The notes beneath the pieces are model-generated. The model searched no databases and had not been told where the DNA came from. It saw nothing but the letters and a program-made list of their open reading frames with translations. Below, piece by piece: positions 34,084 to 46,182 of a stretch of 64,000 nucleotides of DNA. Source of the stretch: Bactrocera neohumeralis (lineage: Eukaryota; Arthropoda; Insecta; Diptera; Tephritidae); contig NC_065923.1 in assembly GCF_024586455.1 (NCBI RefSeq), positions 44,462,264 through 44,526,263 on the forward strand, given 5' to 3'. The translations under genes were made by a program, and so were the position numbers. Numbering within the stretch: the stretch's first letter is position 1; every line of letters starts with the position of its first letter.

Positions 34084-35923
34084 TTAGTTTTTTAAGGTTT
34101 TAAAGCCTTTTTTGGATTCCATGCGTGGTGTTGTAGTACGACTTTCTATAGTGACGGCCATGATATCGTCTCTATTCTTTCCAATAGCTCGTCGGGAAAC
34201 TGTTGTCAGAAGCTTTACACAACGCTCAGTTGCTTGGGTGTGACATGGAATCCCTGGGTCAGGAAGCGGCGGATCATCAGACTCAATAAACTGCAACAAG
34301 TGTTCGTATGAAATGTTTGCTGAGAATGGAGGCTCAGACAAAACACTGTCATCATCTAGGTCAACCAGATCAAAGTAGTCTGAGCATTCAAAATTTATTG
34401 CGTGCTTTTTATCATAAACCCTTAGATAAGTCGGATCACAAACTTTATCACGATAATGTAGTATCTTTTTTATGGCTCTTTCGCGAACATCTTTTCTCTT
34501 ATCATAAAGCTTTGCCAGTAAGATATTTTCAGGATGAGCGAAGTATGAATTATTTTGGATTACAGTGTTAACAATTTCTCGCAGCGTTGGTGGTGAATAT
34601 GGCGTGGACTGTATAAATTTAAAAACAAGAGACTGCCGAATACAACTGAGTTGTATAACATAATGTTAAAGTCCATCGGTACGCAAACTTTCATTATGTA
34701 AGTTGCCAAAGTTTTTAAATTCGCTGATGGTGAGCTAGTTGTCACATATAAACGTAAGAATCTGCTTGCCTTTTTAGCCATCGAGAGTGCACAATTTGTC
34801 CCGGTTTCATACTGGCTAAATTTTCGAGGCAGAAACCATCACAAACTACATTTGCCATTCGATACAAGTACTGAACGTCAGTCGAGAGCGTTTTTTCATG
34901 AATGGGTGGAGGCATATTTCCTAACAAAATGGCTTCAAAGTCGGGTTCACAGAAAGATTTTATTTATTTAAAACAATTGTTTGCTTACCGCCATCTGCTC
35001 GCATGTTTCGATTTGCTTTGTTATTATCCCACTAGCTGTGCGCGGTCCGCTTGTAGTGGACTTTTCCAACGACGAAGTGGAAGTTCATTAAAGTGTAATA
35101 AACAAACAAACCAGTGCAATGGTCTATTCAACATGACTTCGAATCTCTTTAAAATTCCATTTTCAGAACCTGTGTTTGTTGCTTCTCCATCACAGCAAAT
35201 TCCAATCAGTCCCTCAAGGGACATATTGTTTTCTATAAGGAACTTGCACAATTGCCTCTGTTTTGTTTTAGCGTCCTCGGCGTCGACTTTTACGTAACCC
35301 AACAATCTGCTCTCAAGCTCTTTAAGAACCACTAAATGTGATTTTTTTACCATTCTCGGATGATATCTTCCATTTTCTTCTTCGCTCGTCAGAGAGTTGT
35401 TTTTTTCTGCCATTAAAGGAGAAGGCTACCAGATCACAGTCATTGAGTTGCTTTCTTCGAAGAGAATCTCTACATTTCTTTCTTTCACGTGAAATTTTAA
35501 ATTTGTCCATAATTATTGGTTCCCCATTTTCATCTTTAAAAACAATATCTTTGAAAAGCTATGTGGCCAAAAAAGAAGCAACCCTATTACCGATTCCAAA
35601 CCTATCGCACGCCATAGCGAAATGAGGTGTATCGTACCTTTTGGTATTAATTTTTTTTTTCGACGAAGTTGCAGTTGGCATGGCAAACATCAGCTCTGAT
35701 TTAACATCCATATTTGTTGAGCCTGGAAAAAAAATGGATCAAGACTAGTTGGCGCCAGGGTTGATTGTGGGTCAACAGCAATCGCCTCGAATTCCGGAAT
35801 GCTTAGCTTCCTCTTACTATGCTGATCAATCATAAACTCTTGGAGTTGAATGGGTATTAAACCAACAGCAGCAAGGCAATGTTTTTGCGCACTGACATTT
35901 TCCAATATAAAACATTTGATCAA
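34084..35923 (-). pseudogene. Relic of an unassigned transposase with D and CxxH motifs
   Basis: A degenerate minus-strand protein in several frames. Order: an N-terminal piece (35923-35690); MACDRFGIGNRVASFLAT (about 35610-35560) and DKFKISRERKKCRD (about 35510); then KVDAEDAKTKQRQLCKFL and GICCDGEATNTGSENG (35250-35170) with an Asp in a CDG context; WFVCLLHFNELPLR (35113-35072) with a CxxH motif; then MKPGQIVHSRWL (about 34800), LRLYVTT, SYFAHPENILLAKL (about 34540) and a C-terminal block CHTQATERCVKLLTTVS (about 34240). Asp followed by CxxH is known from RNase H-like transposases such as hAT, Kolobok and P relatives. I have seen this domain order in multicopy animal proteins but cannot name the superfamily. 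Multiple frame breaks show it is dead. Confidence 0.65.
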
Positions 35924-37774
35924 TTGTTTCCAGAAACGTTAAGGACTTACTTGGTCTACTTTTAAATTTTATTTCATTATGATATTTATTCAGCAATGTT
36001 TTCGGTTTTTTCGAGGCAGTTTTTTCATTGATTAACGGAATGTTTATTTTATTCCAAATTTTCCAATTTTTTTTGCCACTTGTGTGTTAAGATTACTGTA
36101 CGATCTCTTATTTTTGTTATTTTTTGCTCAGCCACGCGTAAAAATAAATATAGGCTGTTCACGGTAAGGTGGTTATCGGGTTATGTGATTATTAGATTAA
36201 AAATAACCTTTGTGCTCCTTGAACATCCTATGTATGGTTATTTACATATTTTTACACAAATAGCTGTTCATTGCTTACAATTTTAGTTCAATGAAATTCC
36301 TACTTATAAAACGCCTAAACAAAGTTTAAAAAGCAAAATAATCGAATTTAAAATAATTTCTGATGGCGATAACTGTTATAAACAAAAATTGGTTTGAGTA
36401 GAGCAGTGGTTTCAATACCTTAAAATTTTTAATTGATTGACAAATCAGTACATTTTACCTTATGTTTAATGTAGGAAGGGATTAATAAAATATATGTCTT
36501 CATATAACCAAGCATTAATTACAGGTCAGTCTTGCTGTGATCGAATTTTGAGAGCGTTGAAACATTTATATATTTGTTCAACCAATTACAATTAAGATAA
36601 TTATTTAATTAAGAATTAAAAACGACCCAAGCCTTAAAGATTAAATTTGGCATAAGAATATTTTTAGAGAGTCCTTATAACTACAGTCGGTATATTATAG
36701 TGACAAGTTTTTGCCAGTTTAGCAAAATTTAATTTGTGAAAAATTGGAAGTTTTTCAATGGGTAATTTAACGAAGTTAGCTAATATCAATATGCCTTGAC
36801 CCAAAATGATTTCATCTGTCAAGCGTTCTCCGCATATTTCAGATGAATAAAGAGACATGTGTATATGTATGTGTGTAATGACTTACCATAACTTCGCGAA
36901 ATGGGTGTTGCACAATTTACTCAATTGCATTTTCTATGCTTAAATTGCATTAATATTCAAATCATTACTGCAGCGTGCATATCATTTAAAATTTCTGCTC
37001 ATTCGGGTTGTGCGGAATGGTATAATGAAATTACACAGAAATTAGTGTTGCCCATACGCCGTGGAGCACAAACGCTGTGCTGTTAATGGCAGCTCTGACG
37101 TTTTTCACTCTGATGCACGTGCGGCAGCTGCATAGCGATGCCTTTTAAGTTCGGTGTGATTACAAAACCAGACGCTTTCCTATGATTAATGCTAATTTCG
37201 ACATATAACTAAGACAAGTTGCAGCTAACTTCTGAGTTTCTTTTTAAGCAGATGCAAAAAATTTTAGGTGTAATCAGTGTACTCTTAAAAGCTTTTGAGC
37301 TTAAGTTGTGCAAATTGTAGAATATATAAAAAACAAAGAAACACAGCTTTAACAAATTTGTAACAGTTTTAAATATTGGAACTAAATTTGGTAAACCTTA
37401 AATTGCCCCAATTATCGTATACAAGAAGTATAACATATGAAACAGAGAGGATATATTTCAGTTAACTTAGGTAAGCATCTGTACATTTTGTTTCGCAACA
37501 TGTTTTGTTGCACTATTGATAAAAAAATTTCGTGGATTTCAGTGTAAATTTCAGAAAATACATTTTTCAGATAGTGCGATTCTCTGGAATATTTTTTTCC
37601 AAATAAAAATAAGGTGTAAATAAATTTAATTATTATAACTCTACTTAGTGATATTCAATTAATTTTTGCCTCTGCCTCCGTAGCTTTTTGCTACATTAAT
37701 GTGTTGAAGATTTTATTCGTACTAAACGGTGATCCATTCCGAGTTCCCTACTAAAAAAAAACACACAAACTACC
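35924..37774. other. No recognisable gene or element
   Basis: AT-rich. The right end of the CxxH transposon should lie here but I could not find an inverted match to 33711-33730. Confidence 0.45.
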
Positions 37775-38030
37775 AATTATTGTGGAATGTTTATTATTAT
37801 TCGAAAGAACAATTTTATACATTTATTTAGTGAAGATTATATCTTTTAAACTTTTCGATAACTCGCTCGAACATCTCGACTGGTAACTGGCGAATGACAT
37901 GCGCGATGTTTTGCTCCTAGGCCGAAATCGTAGCGGGATTCTCCGAATACATTTTAGATTTTATATATCCTCACAGGAAGGAGTCTAAAGGTGTGATATC
38001 ACATGATCTTGATGAGAGTGGAATGCAATG
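37775..38030 (-). pseudogene. Second DD41D (rosa-like) transposase relic, C-terminal
   Basis: On the minus strand 38020-37850 reads SRSCDITPLDSFL, a stop, GYIKSKMYSENPATISA, a stop, then EQNIAHVIRQLPVEMFERVI. This matches the element at 25694-26956 around its third catalytic Asp (RSCDLTPLDYFLWGYVKSKV) and retains the C-terminal segment which that copy has lost. The remainder of the gene is absent. The two copies are clearly diverged, so they are different insertions or lineages. Confidence 0.75.
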
Positions 38031-38089
38031 AAGTCCAATATTTTAACATATACATATGTTGTTATAAATAGTTTTTTCTTTTATTTTGC

Positions 38090-38360
38090 TGACAAAAATA
38101 TATTCATTATCACACAGCTTTTTACCTTTGATAAAGTTGTCTATACAAGCAACTGATTCCAATCGTTCAGTTTGTCTCGCAGCTACTTGCTATAGTGATG
38201 CCATATCAGCGATTCTAACAAAGGAGAAAACAAGAATGAAAATTTCATATCGATTATTCAAAAGCTGAAGGACTAGCTTTTGTTTTACCTCCGACGTTTC
38301 TTTTTGCGTGTTAAAAACATTGCGGATAACTTAATATACCCTATTCAGAGTATAATTAAG
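38090..38360 (+). repeat. Decayed family D fragment
   Basis: Holds ATACAAGCAACTGATTCCAA, TCGTTCAGTTTGTC, GCAGCTACTTGCTATAGTGA, GCCATATCAGCGATTCTAAC and, at the end, CTTAATATACCCTATTCAGA with TATAA. The order is that of the copy at 15345-15961; the GTCY tract and the AACAAG end are missing. Confidence 0.65.
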
Positions 38361-38365
38361 AATGA

Positions 38366-39206
38366 ATAATTGTCTAGACCCTACTTTTTTGTACGCATTT
38401 TCGATATAATTACAATGTTTTCAGTCCTCTAATTGACTTTATACCGGAGACAAAGGAATACCTCAATATATTTTTGATCGAGTGTTATATCACTGGAGAC
38501 TTGATAAAGAAACTTGTATAAAATAGTGCCAACTTTACATATTTCTAATATGCTGAACATAATGGTTTCCGTCCAATATTCGCCAAACATATTAATTATA
38601 GTGTGAGATATCTTCATAAAATAAGATAATTTTATATTTTGTTAGGTCTTTATGAATATATTGTTTCACCAGTAAACAGTTACGACGTTCAGTTTAATTA
38701 TTCCACTTTTCCCACTTAAAGTCCAATCTGTTGGTGTTCAAATTTGAGTTTAAGTGCGCTAAAATATAGAGGTAAGATGAACTTAGTATGACCATGAGAC
38801 AATTCAAGTCAATGTCAAATTATTGTCAGTATGTTGTAATGGCTAATCCTTTAACAGTTTAATCAGCAATGTGTACTTTAACTAATTCATTATTTCGTCG
38901 ATTTCCCTGAGCAAATCAGGCCGACTATTGAATTCCAGTGTTCGTTATGTACTTTCCTAATTTAAGAAGAGTAAATAAAATCTTTGAATTATTTTACTTT
39001 CCTATCTCTAAATTGCAATTACAAAAGGAATTGTGGTTAAGCAGCTGTGAATTATTTAACAGTTGGTGCTAATCGCAATGTTAATGGCAATGTGTTTGGC
39101 AATGTTACCAAGATTGCCAATGCAGACTATAGCATCATAATTGATGCGAACAAATAAGGAATTCACTTAACCAAATAATCACTTCGTTCTTGGCGAAGTA
39201 ATTTCA
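38366..39206. other. No recognisable feature
   Basis: AT-rich spacer. A GGCAATGT motif recurs several times around 39080-39120. Confidence 0.45.
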
Positions 39207-39640
39207 GATTTATTTATTTATTTATTTATAATAATTCATATAACAAAACAGAGTTTTATTATATAAATAACATAAACGCAGCACTGACTACGAGGCCTTC
39301 AGCCGCCTTGAAATTATAACTAGGTGAAAAATTCTATTTGCTAAGGGTTAGTAAAGATGTAAGTTGCTTAAATATGTTTTAACAAATCGTTGGTTTTTAA
39401 GAATCTATATACAATCATATCATCAATGTTGCCAGAGTTGTGGGCTGTTGAGTGAAGCATCGGACAGAGTGTGAGTAAGTGTTTGATAGAAGCGGTGTCA
39501 TCGCAAAGGGGGCAAATGGATGGGCTTTTACCCGATAGTAGGTGGGCGTGTGTTATGATAGTGTGTCCAATCCTTAATCGAGTATATGTCTTTTCTGAAG
39601 AAATGTTCAACCGCTTTAATACATTTTAAATTTGAGTTTT
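39207..39640 (-). pseudogene. 3' end of an I/Jockey-type LINE
   Basis: Minus-strand residues include TYTRLRIGHTIITHAHLLSG followed by a CPLCDD...H...C pattern (SICPLCDDTASIKHLLTLCP). This is the C-terminal zinc-knuckle-like region following RNase H in ORF2 of I/Jockey-group LINEs. The frame stops at 39368. The 3' UTR runs to a (TAAA)n tail on the minus strand (ATTTATTTATTT... at 39207-39230 on plus), like I-element tails. The body of ORF2 is missing, as expected of a 5'-truncated insertion. Confidence 0.75.
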
Positions 39641-41929
39641 GTGATATTGTAACTCATTATAATATGTGAACTTTTTTCTACGATCCACTTTCAGCTATTT
39701 ATAGTCCCACTCGTTTTATTATTGTAATAGTGGTGAATGCCCCTGTCAGCTATCCGAGCGCCAATAGTTCCGCATTCACGTTGTAAGTTCAAGTAATTTG
39801 CAGATGCCAGCTCTCAAATTGCCGTCGGGTTTTCTTTTCGGGTTTGGCGGCGATAATTTCTAGTAAAGGACAACTAACTGTAGACCATATATTGTACATA
39901 TAGAAAACAGAAAATTGGAAAACAAAAGTTGAAACCTCCAGCTGGAAACAACTTATACATGGAGTAAACTTTTAATCTACTTACTAAAGTTTCGTGTGAC
40001 ACGCTGGAAAGCCGGTAAAAAGTAGAGATATGGGCGACATACATTTATGTTGAAATGAAAGTGCAAGTTTATTTATACAACTGTAAAGTTTTAGGGTATA
40101 GCCAAATTTTCGAAGAGATTGGCAAATGTGGTGTACGGCTGTCACCCGAAAACATGATCACCATGGTCAAGGAAAATCATAACTCGATATAACGATCTAC
40201 CTGCGTGTAAAACTGCAAGAGTTCTATGTAAAACAGTAGATCACAAATATGCAAAGCTTCAACTTACATTTAATAGGAAGATACTGAATGGAATACTCAC
40301 TGGTTACAGTCTGGGGGCGGCACACGCCTGCAGAATAGAGCTGGCAGTTTGAGAAGCGCATTAGCTTGTAACACGTCAATCATTTCGGAGCTCCACGGTA
40401 TGAGACACTGAAAGATTTATCGTTAGTGAGACCACAGAGTCCTCATGGATAACGTAATGGCACTGTAAGTAGTATCGCAGAGAACCAAAAATAGTCTATG
40501 CCCGAATCATTAGCCAACTAAAATATAATTTTCTAGAATAATCTCCAAATCGATAATCATTCCGACTTTTCTAATTGATTCTTTCAATCAATTAAATTTG
40601 GTTGAACATACTAAAACCAGGCTTCATTTGAAAAGTACTATTATATTTTTATTATTTTGTGCGTCAGGTTATATCGACATTTTATTACTTTAAATATCGT
40701 TAATTTTCCAAACAACATGCATTTTTTCGAAAGCTTTAAAACTGACTTTTATTAATAGTTTTGCTGTCTATCGATATCTATTGATCTACATATAATTTTT
40801 TAACTTCCAAGAAAGGAATTTAAAATGTATATTGGCTTCAGAAAAAGAATAATAGTGTTATTTCCATTGTATTTGATGGGTAGCGTTAAAAATTTCTTCC
40901 AGTAATTTATTCAATTGAAAATTAAAGATTACGATTTGTTAACTTATTAAATAACTCTTTAACTGTGTGTTAATGATATGATATTTGATATAAAGTCGAC
41001 TGGAAGCAGTCAGCAAAACTTCATGATGATGTCGAGCGCTTTAAGATAATATATTTAGCTTTGAGTCAACCTAAGGTAATTATTAGCATTAGAATGAAAT
41101 CATTGTACGTGCACTTTAGTTTGTAGGTAAGAATGGCAACAATGTACGAGTAACGCACGCGGAGCGTTAATTTGATGTATCGAAGTTTTTGTTTCATGAC
41201 TTACTAGAAAGATTGATTAGGCCTCACCTACCACCTTCATTGAATGTTAAATAACTGGATACATAAGTTTTCATTGTATATTCAAATAAGTATACATTAA
41301 CAGTCGAAGCCAAATTGATATATTACTTTACTCGGTGCGCCATAAAGTCATTAGCGTAAGTGATTTTTCTTCGGTACAAAACGCGGCATTAAGCGACTAT
41401 TGAATGTGGTCTTAAGTACAGGCGAATAAGCGAAAGTAAGTGGAGCTTTTCCGTCACGTTGGGTTAGGTAAATTGCACGACATCACTCAATTGACTGCGC
41501 ATTTGTTTCGTTGATTGATCGCCGTAATTTTCAATAAATAATCTTATTTAAATTTCAAGTCTAAGAGAGCTTATGGATCAGAAACTAATATTATCGTTGA
41601 TTTATATTAATTCAATTTTAAAACCTTGAGATAGAAAATACTTTGATCTTTTTTTTCATTTTGTTTTTAACAAGATATAACAAGTGGGTTAAGTTAGGTA
41701 AATAGGCTGATTTTTCGTGTTGTCACGACTAATTAAACGATTATAATCTAACTTAGACAGCTAAAGAAGCCTTGCTGTTGTGACTCCCTGAACTATTAGG
41801 TATCGATCAAAAAGACCGTCGCATATCGACAAAACACCTATTCGAAGTAAATACAGTCTTGCGGGGTGTCTCAGTTGATCTTTCGTAGAGCACATAAGAC
41901 AATGAAAGAGATACTTGAGGTTCGTTTCA
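39641..41929. other. No recognisable gene or element
   Basis: About 2.3 kb, AT-rich, no open frame long enough to be listed as coding and no repeat I recognise. Confidence 0.5.
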
Positions 41930-42320
41930 ACTTCAAACCTATATTGTGCACTAATGACCCCTTCCGATTACACATTTTTAAATGCTCCCTCAATGACCTC
42001 ACCGCATATTCCATATGTATAAGAGCTTTTCAGCAATGACACAAATGAAATCAATGTCTACCGAGCGTGCTGTAGGCTGAACCTCAATGTATTATAACTC
42101 TCATTATAACTCCCGATATACTGACCTCTGATGTACTGGACCATAAGCTTCAGTAGCGTCTTCTACAAAAAGCGAGGTTAATTGGTCTGAAATCCTTGGC
42201 ATTAAAATGACAGGCTTTGTCGGTATTCAGGATAAACGCCACTCGATGCCTGACACCTCCGCGTTCTCATATTACCTCAACCGGAAGACGGTTCCGTCAT
42301 CCCACGTTACCACAGTTCAC
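41930..42320 (-). pseudogene. R1/Jockey-type reverse transcriptase fragment
   Basis: Conceptual minus-strand reading, crossing frames, gives AKDFRPINLAF (RT motif like 'FRPISL'), then LQHARSVDIDFICVIAEKLL (like 'QHAY...RSVDTALHSVI'), and a decayed 'IEGAFxNV' motif near 41975. These three in this order and spacing are the fingers and first palm motifs of R1/Jockey-group LINE RTs. Stops and frame changes are frequent. I give moderate confidence since each motif is imperfect. Confidence 0.5.
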
Positions 42321-42388
42321 AGCACAGTTCTGCATAGTAAAAAATTCGAAGTTATACATGAATATTAGATGATTTATAACTAAATTAA

Positions 42389-43930
42389 AACAAGTAAGAG
42401 AGAGCCAAATTCGGATGTAAATTCGGACGAACATTTTATACTCTTGCAATTTGCAAGGATCACAGCGGATTAAATATCTTCATGAAGGTATTACAAGCTA
42501 AGTGAAAATTATATTAACAAGTAAGGAAGAGCTAAGTTCGGGGGCATCTAAACAATTCATACTCTCCCAACTTCCAAGTCGATAGGAGTTCATATACTGT
42601 TTCCACTTAATGGATTTGTTGTAGCTTTAGTATAGATATGTACATTAAACTAGTTAGAAGGTGTGAGTGTTTTTCAAAATTTTTTACTCAGAGATGCCTC
42701 TCGCTACTGCGATCCCTCTGCCAAATTACAGTTTTATATCTTTAGTTAGTACTTAGTTATCACACTTTATAGGTTTTTGGTTATTGGCGATTTGTGGGTG
42801 TGGCGTAGTCCGATTAGGCCAATCTACTAACTCGCCATTTTTTTACACTAAGATATCTCAGTTTCTACTCAAGTTACAGGCATGAATGGATGGACGGACG
42901 GACAGACAGTCACTCATATTTCAACCTTTCTCGTCATCCTGATCATTTTTATTTGTATAACCCTATACCTATCTCGCTTAGTTGAAGGTGATACGTACAA
43001 CCGTTAGATGAACAAAACAATTATATAGTTTGCAAAGTATAAATAATCCTCAACCGATTTTATTTATTTTAGCCAACACAACATACTATTAACATGCCAC
43101 ATATAATTAAATGCTCTCGGGAACCCGTTAAGCTACATACCTCACATACCAACACTAATCTATTCGAAAATTGTGATAATATTTAAATGGGGTTAGTGCA
43201 AGTTTTCTCTTGTTCTAATCAATTTTAAGCATAAATATGCGTCGTTAATAGAAATATCGTTATTAACCGACATACTATATACAGTATAAAGGTACCCGGA
43301 AGTTCAAAAATCTTTATATGAAGTATATGGGGCTTAGGGGCGTACTGACCCGATTCAAGCAATTTTTGTTACACAGGATTACTATTGTTAGGAAATGGTT
43401 CTGTCTGAATTTCTATTATTTATTATTGACCGATATTTTCGGCCAAAAGTCTACTATAACATAGCAGCTTGAACAGTTTCAGTTGGGAACAAGGTGGCAA
43501 AGTTCAAAAGCATTCGTGCAATCTTTTATCCCGTTATTTTAATTGATACTTTATTTGTACAGTGGAATGTGAAAGAATCAATGTAGAATGTAGTCCGATA
43601 TTCTCATTTTTGTACTGTTAGAAAGAGATATCTATCTTATCATCCAATTTCGCTTAGTTTTACTCTATAGTAAAGCGGATTAAAAAAATTGGTAATGTTC
43701 GGTGACATAGTTTTATTGGCTTGAATAAATTGATATTAAACTTTTTAAATCTAATTTTTTAAATTTTCAAACCACAAGTGCCTTTCCTTAATGTTATTTG
43801 TTGAGCCAAATTTGAGTTTTTTTTTAATTTGCGGCGTACCATAGTTATGGCACTTTATACACTTTCGATTAATGGCGTTTTGTGAGCGTGGAAGTGATCA
43901 CGCTCATCTACAAAACCTAACCTCTTACAC
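42389..43930 (+). mobile_element. Cluster of GTCY-related repeats (families B/C)
   Basis: Two AACAAG starts lie in the same orientation at 42389 and 42516, each followed by a TTCGG-rich stretch and TATACTCTTGC or ATACTCTCCC. A GATGGACGGACGGACAGACA tract (42887-42906) precedes CCTTTCTCGTCATCCTGATC. Beyond 43050 comes a segment with GCCAACACAACATACTATTA and GTATATGGGGCTTAGGGGCG, matching 47040-47330. The last part (43790-43930) has TAGTTATGGCACTTTATACA and GCGTTTTGTGAGCGTGG as in family A. It is probably two or three overlapping insertions; the internal joints are unclear. Confidence 0.6.
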
Positions 43931-45225
43931 CTAACAATTAGTGCAGCAAATATTGTTGTGGAGCATTCGCATTTTTAACGCGTGTTCCTCAAATGTATAC
44001 AATTTTTCTGTTAAGATTAAGTAAGACTGATGCTACAAACTTCCTCACTCGACTAATATGTATGTCTTTGGTTGTAACAGCAAACAGTTCTCGTTGAGCA
44101 CTCTAATTACTGCAGCCCAGAAATAAAATTAGTTTCTTACGATTTACTAACTCAATTATAGTTTAAACTTAAAAACTGAACTTACGCTTACAAGTACCCA
44201 TTTGAATTTTTTTTTATTAAAAATAGTATTGTCGAGTTGGGAACAAAAATTCAACTGGGTACAGTAAATAATAAAAATGTCTGCTTATGCGAATTATTGA
44301 AAATACCTCTGATTCGAGATATATTTCAATTCAAGATTCAAAAAAGTAGTCTAGTCAGCCTTAAATTTTGAGGTAATATTTGGAAAAAGTTAACATTATA
44401 GTTTCCTTTATGCAAAATGCAATTGGTTGTGCCAAGATCAGATATGTAATTACTCACGAACAATTTTTTATGTCAAACGTTTATGTGTGAATTTATAAGC
44501 AGTAATAATGACAAAACTGCCAGTAACTCAAGCTAGATATTCAAATGTATAGTATATCTCAAATGAAACACATCTCTTTCAATATTTAGTGCTTTGTCAT
44601 CAGAAAGAAAAATACTTTATTCTTTCCTGGAAACTACAACGGATCTATTGACCACCAATGCCTTCCACATAAGCATTGTCATTGGAATTTATGTATGTTC
44701 ATTGATACAACTAAACACACATAGAATTAACAATAGCACCGTAAATACAGAATTTCTCCTATTGTAATTTAACAAATTCATTTCCTGTATATCTGACGCA
44801 GCAAAATGATGACCGCATATGACTTGTCAACGAACATTACGACCAAACCCATAGTCATACCATTGTTTTGAATATAAGAGCTGTGTAGACTTCTCGTTCC
44901 GAAGCAAATTGAAATTTGCCCTTAATTAATTGACCACAGGTCTAAGCCTATAAGTATGTATATCTTACATTCATAAGCAGGTATGTATCAGGATTTCATT
45001 ACATTGTGTTAATTTTATATAAACCCGTTGACTACTTCCAATTACGTACTTAATTACGCAAAAGCTTTGATTACCAACGAGAACACATATGAACAGAAAG
45101 TTCTTTTATTTTCATACATTTGCAACAAGTAAGGGAAACGGCATTCTATTTCAAATACATACATATAAATTTAATACACAGTAGTAAAATCGCAGGTATA
45201 GAGCTATGTAAATAATTATGTTTAA
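43931..45225. other. No recognisable gene or element
   Basis: AT-rich spacer with no named feature. Confidence 0.5.
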
Positions 45226-45449
45226 AATATAGAGTAGCAATGGTCCGCTCCAGAAGGTCCAATCTTCTATAAGAGTGTACAGCTGCTGGCGTATGCTGAT
45301 GATAGTGATATCATTGGCCTTAACAACCGCGCATGTTTTGCATGCTCCATAAGGCAGCGAAGCAGATGGGTCTGGTAGTGAACGAGGGTAAGACGAACTA
45401 TCTCCTGTCATCAAACAAACAGTCGTCGCACTCGCGACTAGGCACCCAC

Positions 45450-45464
45450 GTCACTGTTGACAGA
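45450..45464. repeat. 15-bp target-site duplication, left copy
   Basis: CGTCACTGTTGACAG at 45450-45464 is repeated exactly at 46183-46197, flanking the 718-bp insertion. Other RTE copies (for example near 63885-63900) have this sequence once, proving it is a duplication. Confidence 0.92.
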
Positions 45465-46182
45465 GTCCGTTGTGAATTACGTGAATACCTGCCTGCGAAG
45501 GCCTAATCTGACGCTGCTTTTTATTCCTAGAAGCACGTAGATCAATACAATGCGTTGAAGCATAAATGCATTCAGCACTCCTACCTTGGAGAACCAAAGC
45601 ATTAATGCATTCTGCACTTATACCTTGGTTCCAAGTGGTTCGGGTGGATAGGGACACCCCAGCCACTTTGGTCGGGTACGAGGCCGACCTAAAACCTCTG
45701 CCGTACTCTGGGTCCGGCACCCGGCCGCACTGTGAATCCACATTGGACAAAATGCCCTTCCTGCATTTAGGTTCAAACCACAGCCACCACGAATCTCCAC
45801 AAAGGGCCAAGCCCAATGAGCAGATTGGAATAAACTCCAAGGGCTTAACTGTGTCCCATGGTACTAGGTTATTGTCTCTGGTGAGACTTTGTAGCTTTCG
45901 CTACTGCCAGTTGAGCCCCTAAGAACTCAAATGACTGATGACATTTGTCTCGCAACAAAATGTCATTGCAAACCAGGAATAAAAAATACAGTGCACAATA
46001 ATAATTTTTTAGGACGAATACTATAGAACTATAGCTGACATGGACTATGCTGACATTTCAAGGAAAGCCCAGAATGACAGACACAGTGCATGTGGGTTTT
46101 AGTCGCCTTTTACGACAGGCATGCCTTACCACGGGTTTATTCTTCCCCCCTGCAAGTAGGGGGCCGCTCTACCCAAAGGGAG
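45465..46182 (+). mobile_element. 718-bp retroposon inserted in the RTE copy, class unassigned
   Basis: Precisely bounded by the 15-bp duplication. It is GC-richer than its surroundings. Near its right end it has TTTTAGTCGCCTTTTACGAC, AGGCATGCCTTACCACGGGT and a CCCCCTGC/GTAGGGGG hairpin (about 46145-46163), a pattern I associate with 3' ends of some insect non-LTR elements; that is the reason for the plus orientation. There is no poly(A). Two long overlapping open frames (45451-45840 minus; 45566-45922 plus) resemble no known protein. A 15-bp duplication favours a LINE or SINE over a DNA transposon. Confidence 0.75.

Noticed and set aside
34084..35923. Interpretation of the CxxH protein as a host gene
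   Set aside because: It is fragmented by many frame changes, has no splice-like junctions between the pieces, and its motifs are those of multicopy transposase-like proteins.
45451..45922. Two overlapping open frames, 129 codons minus and 118 codons plus, in the GC-rich insert
   Set aside because: They overlap on opposite strands, one crosses the insertion boundary into the host RTE copy, and neither has a recognisable domain. High GC content makes stops rare.
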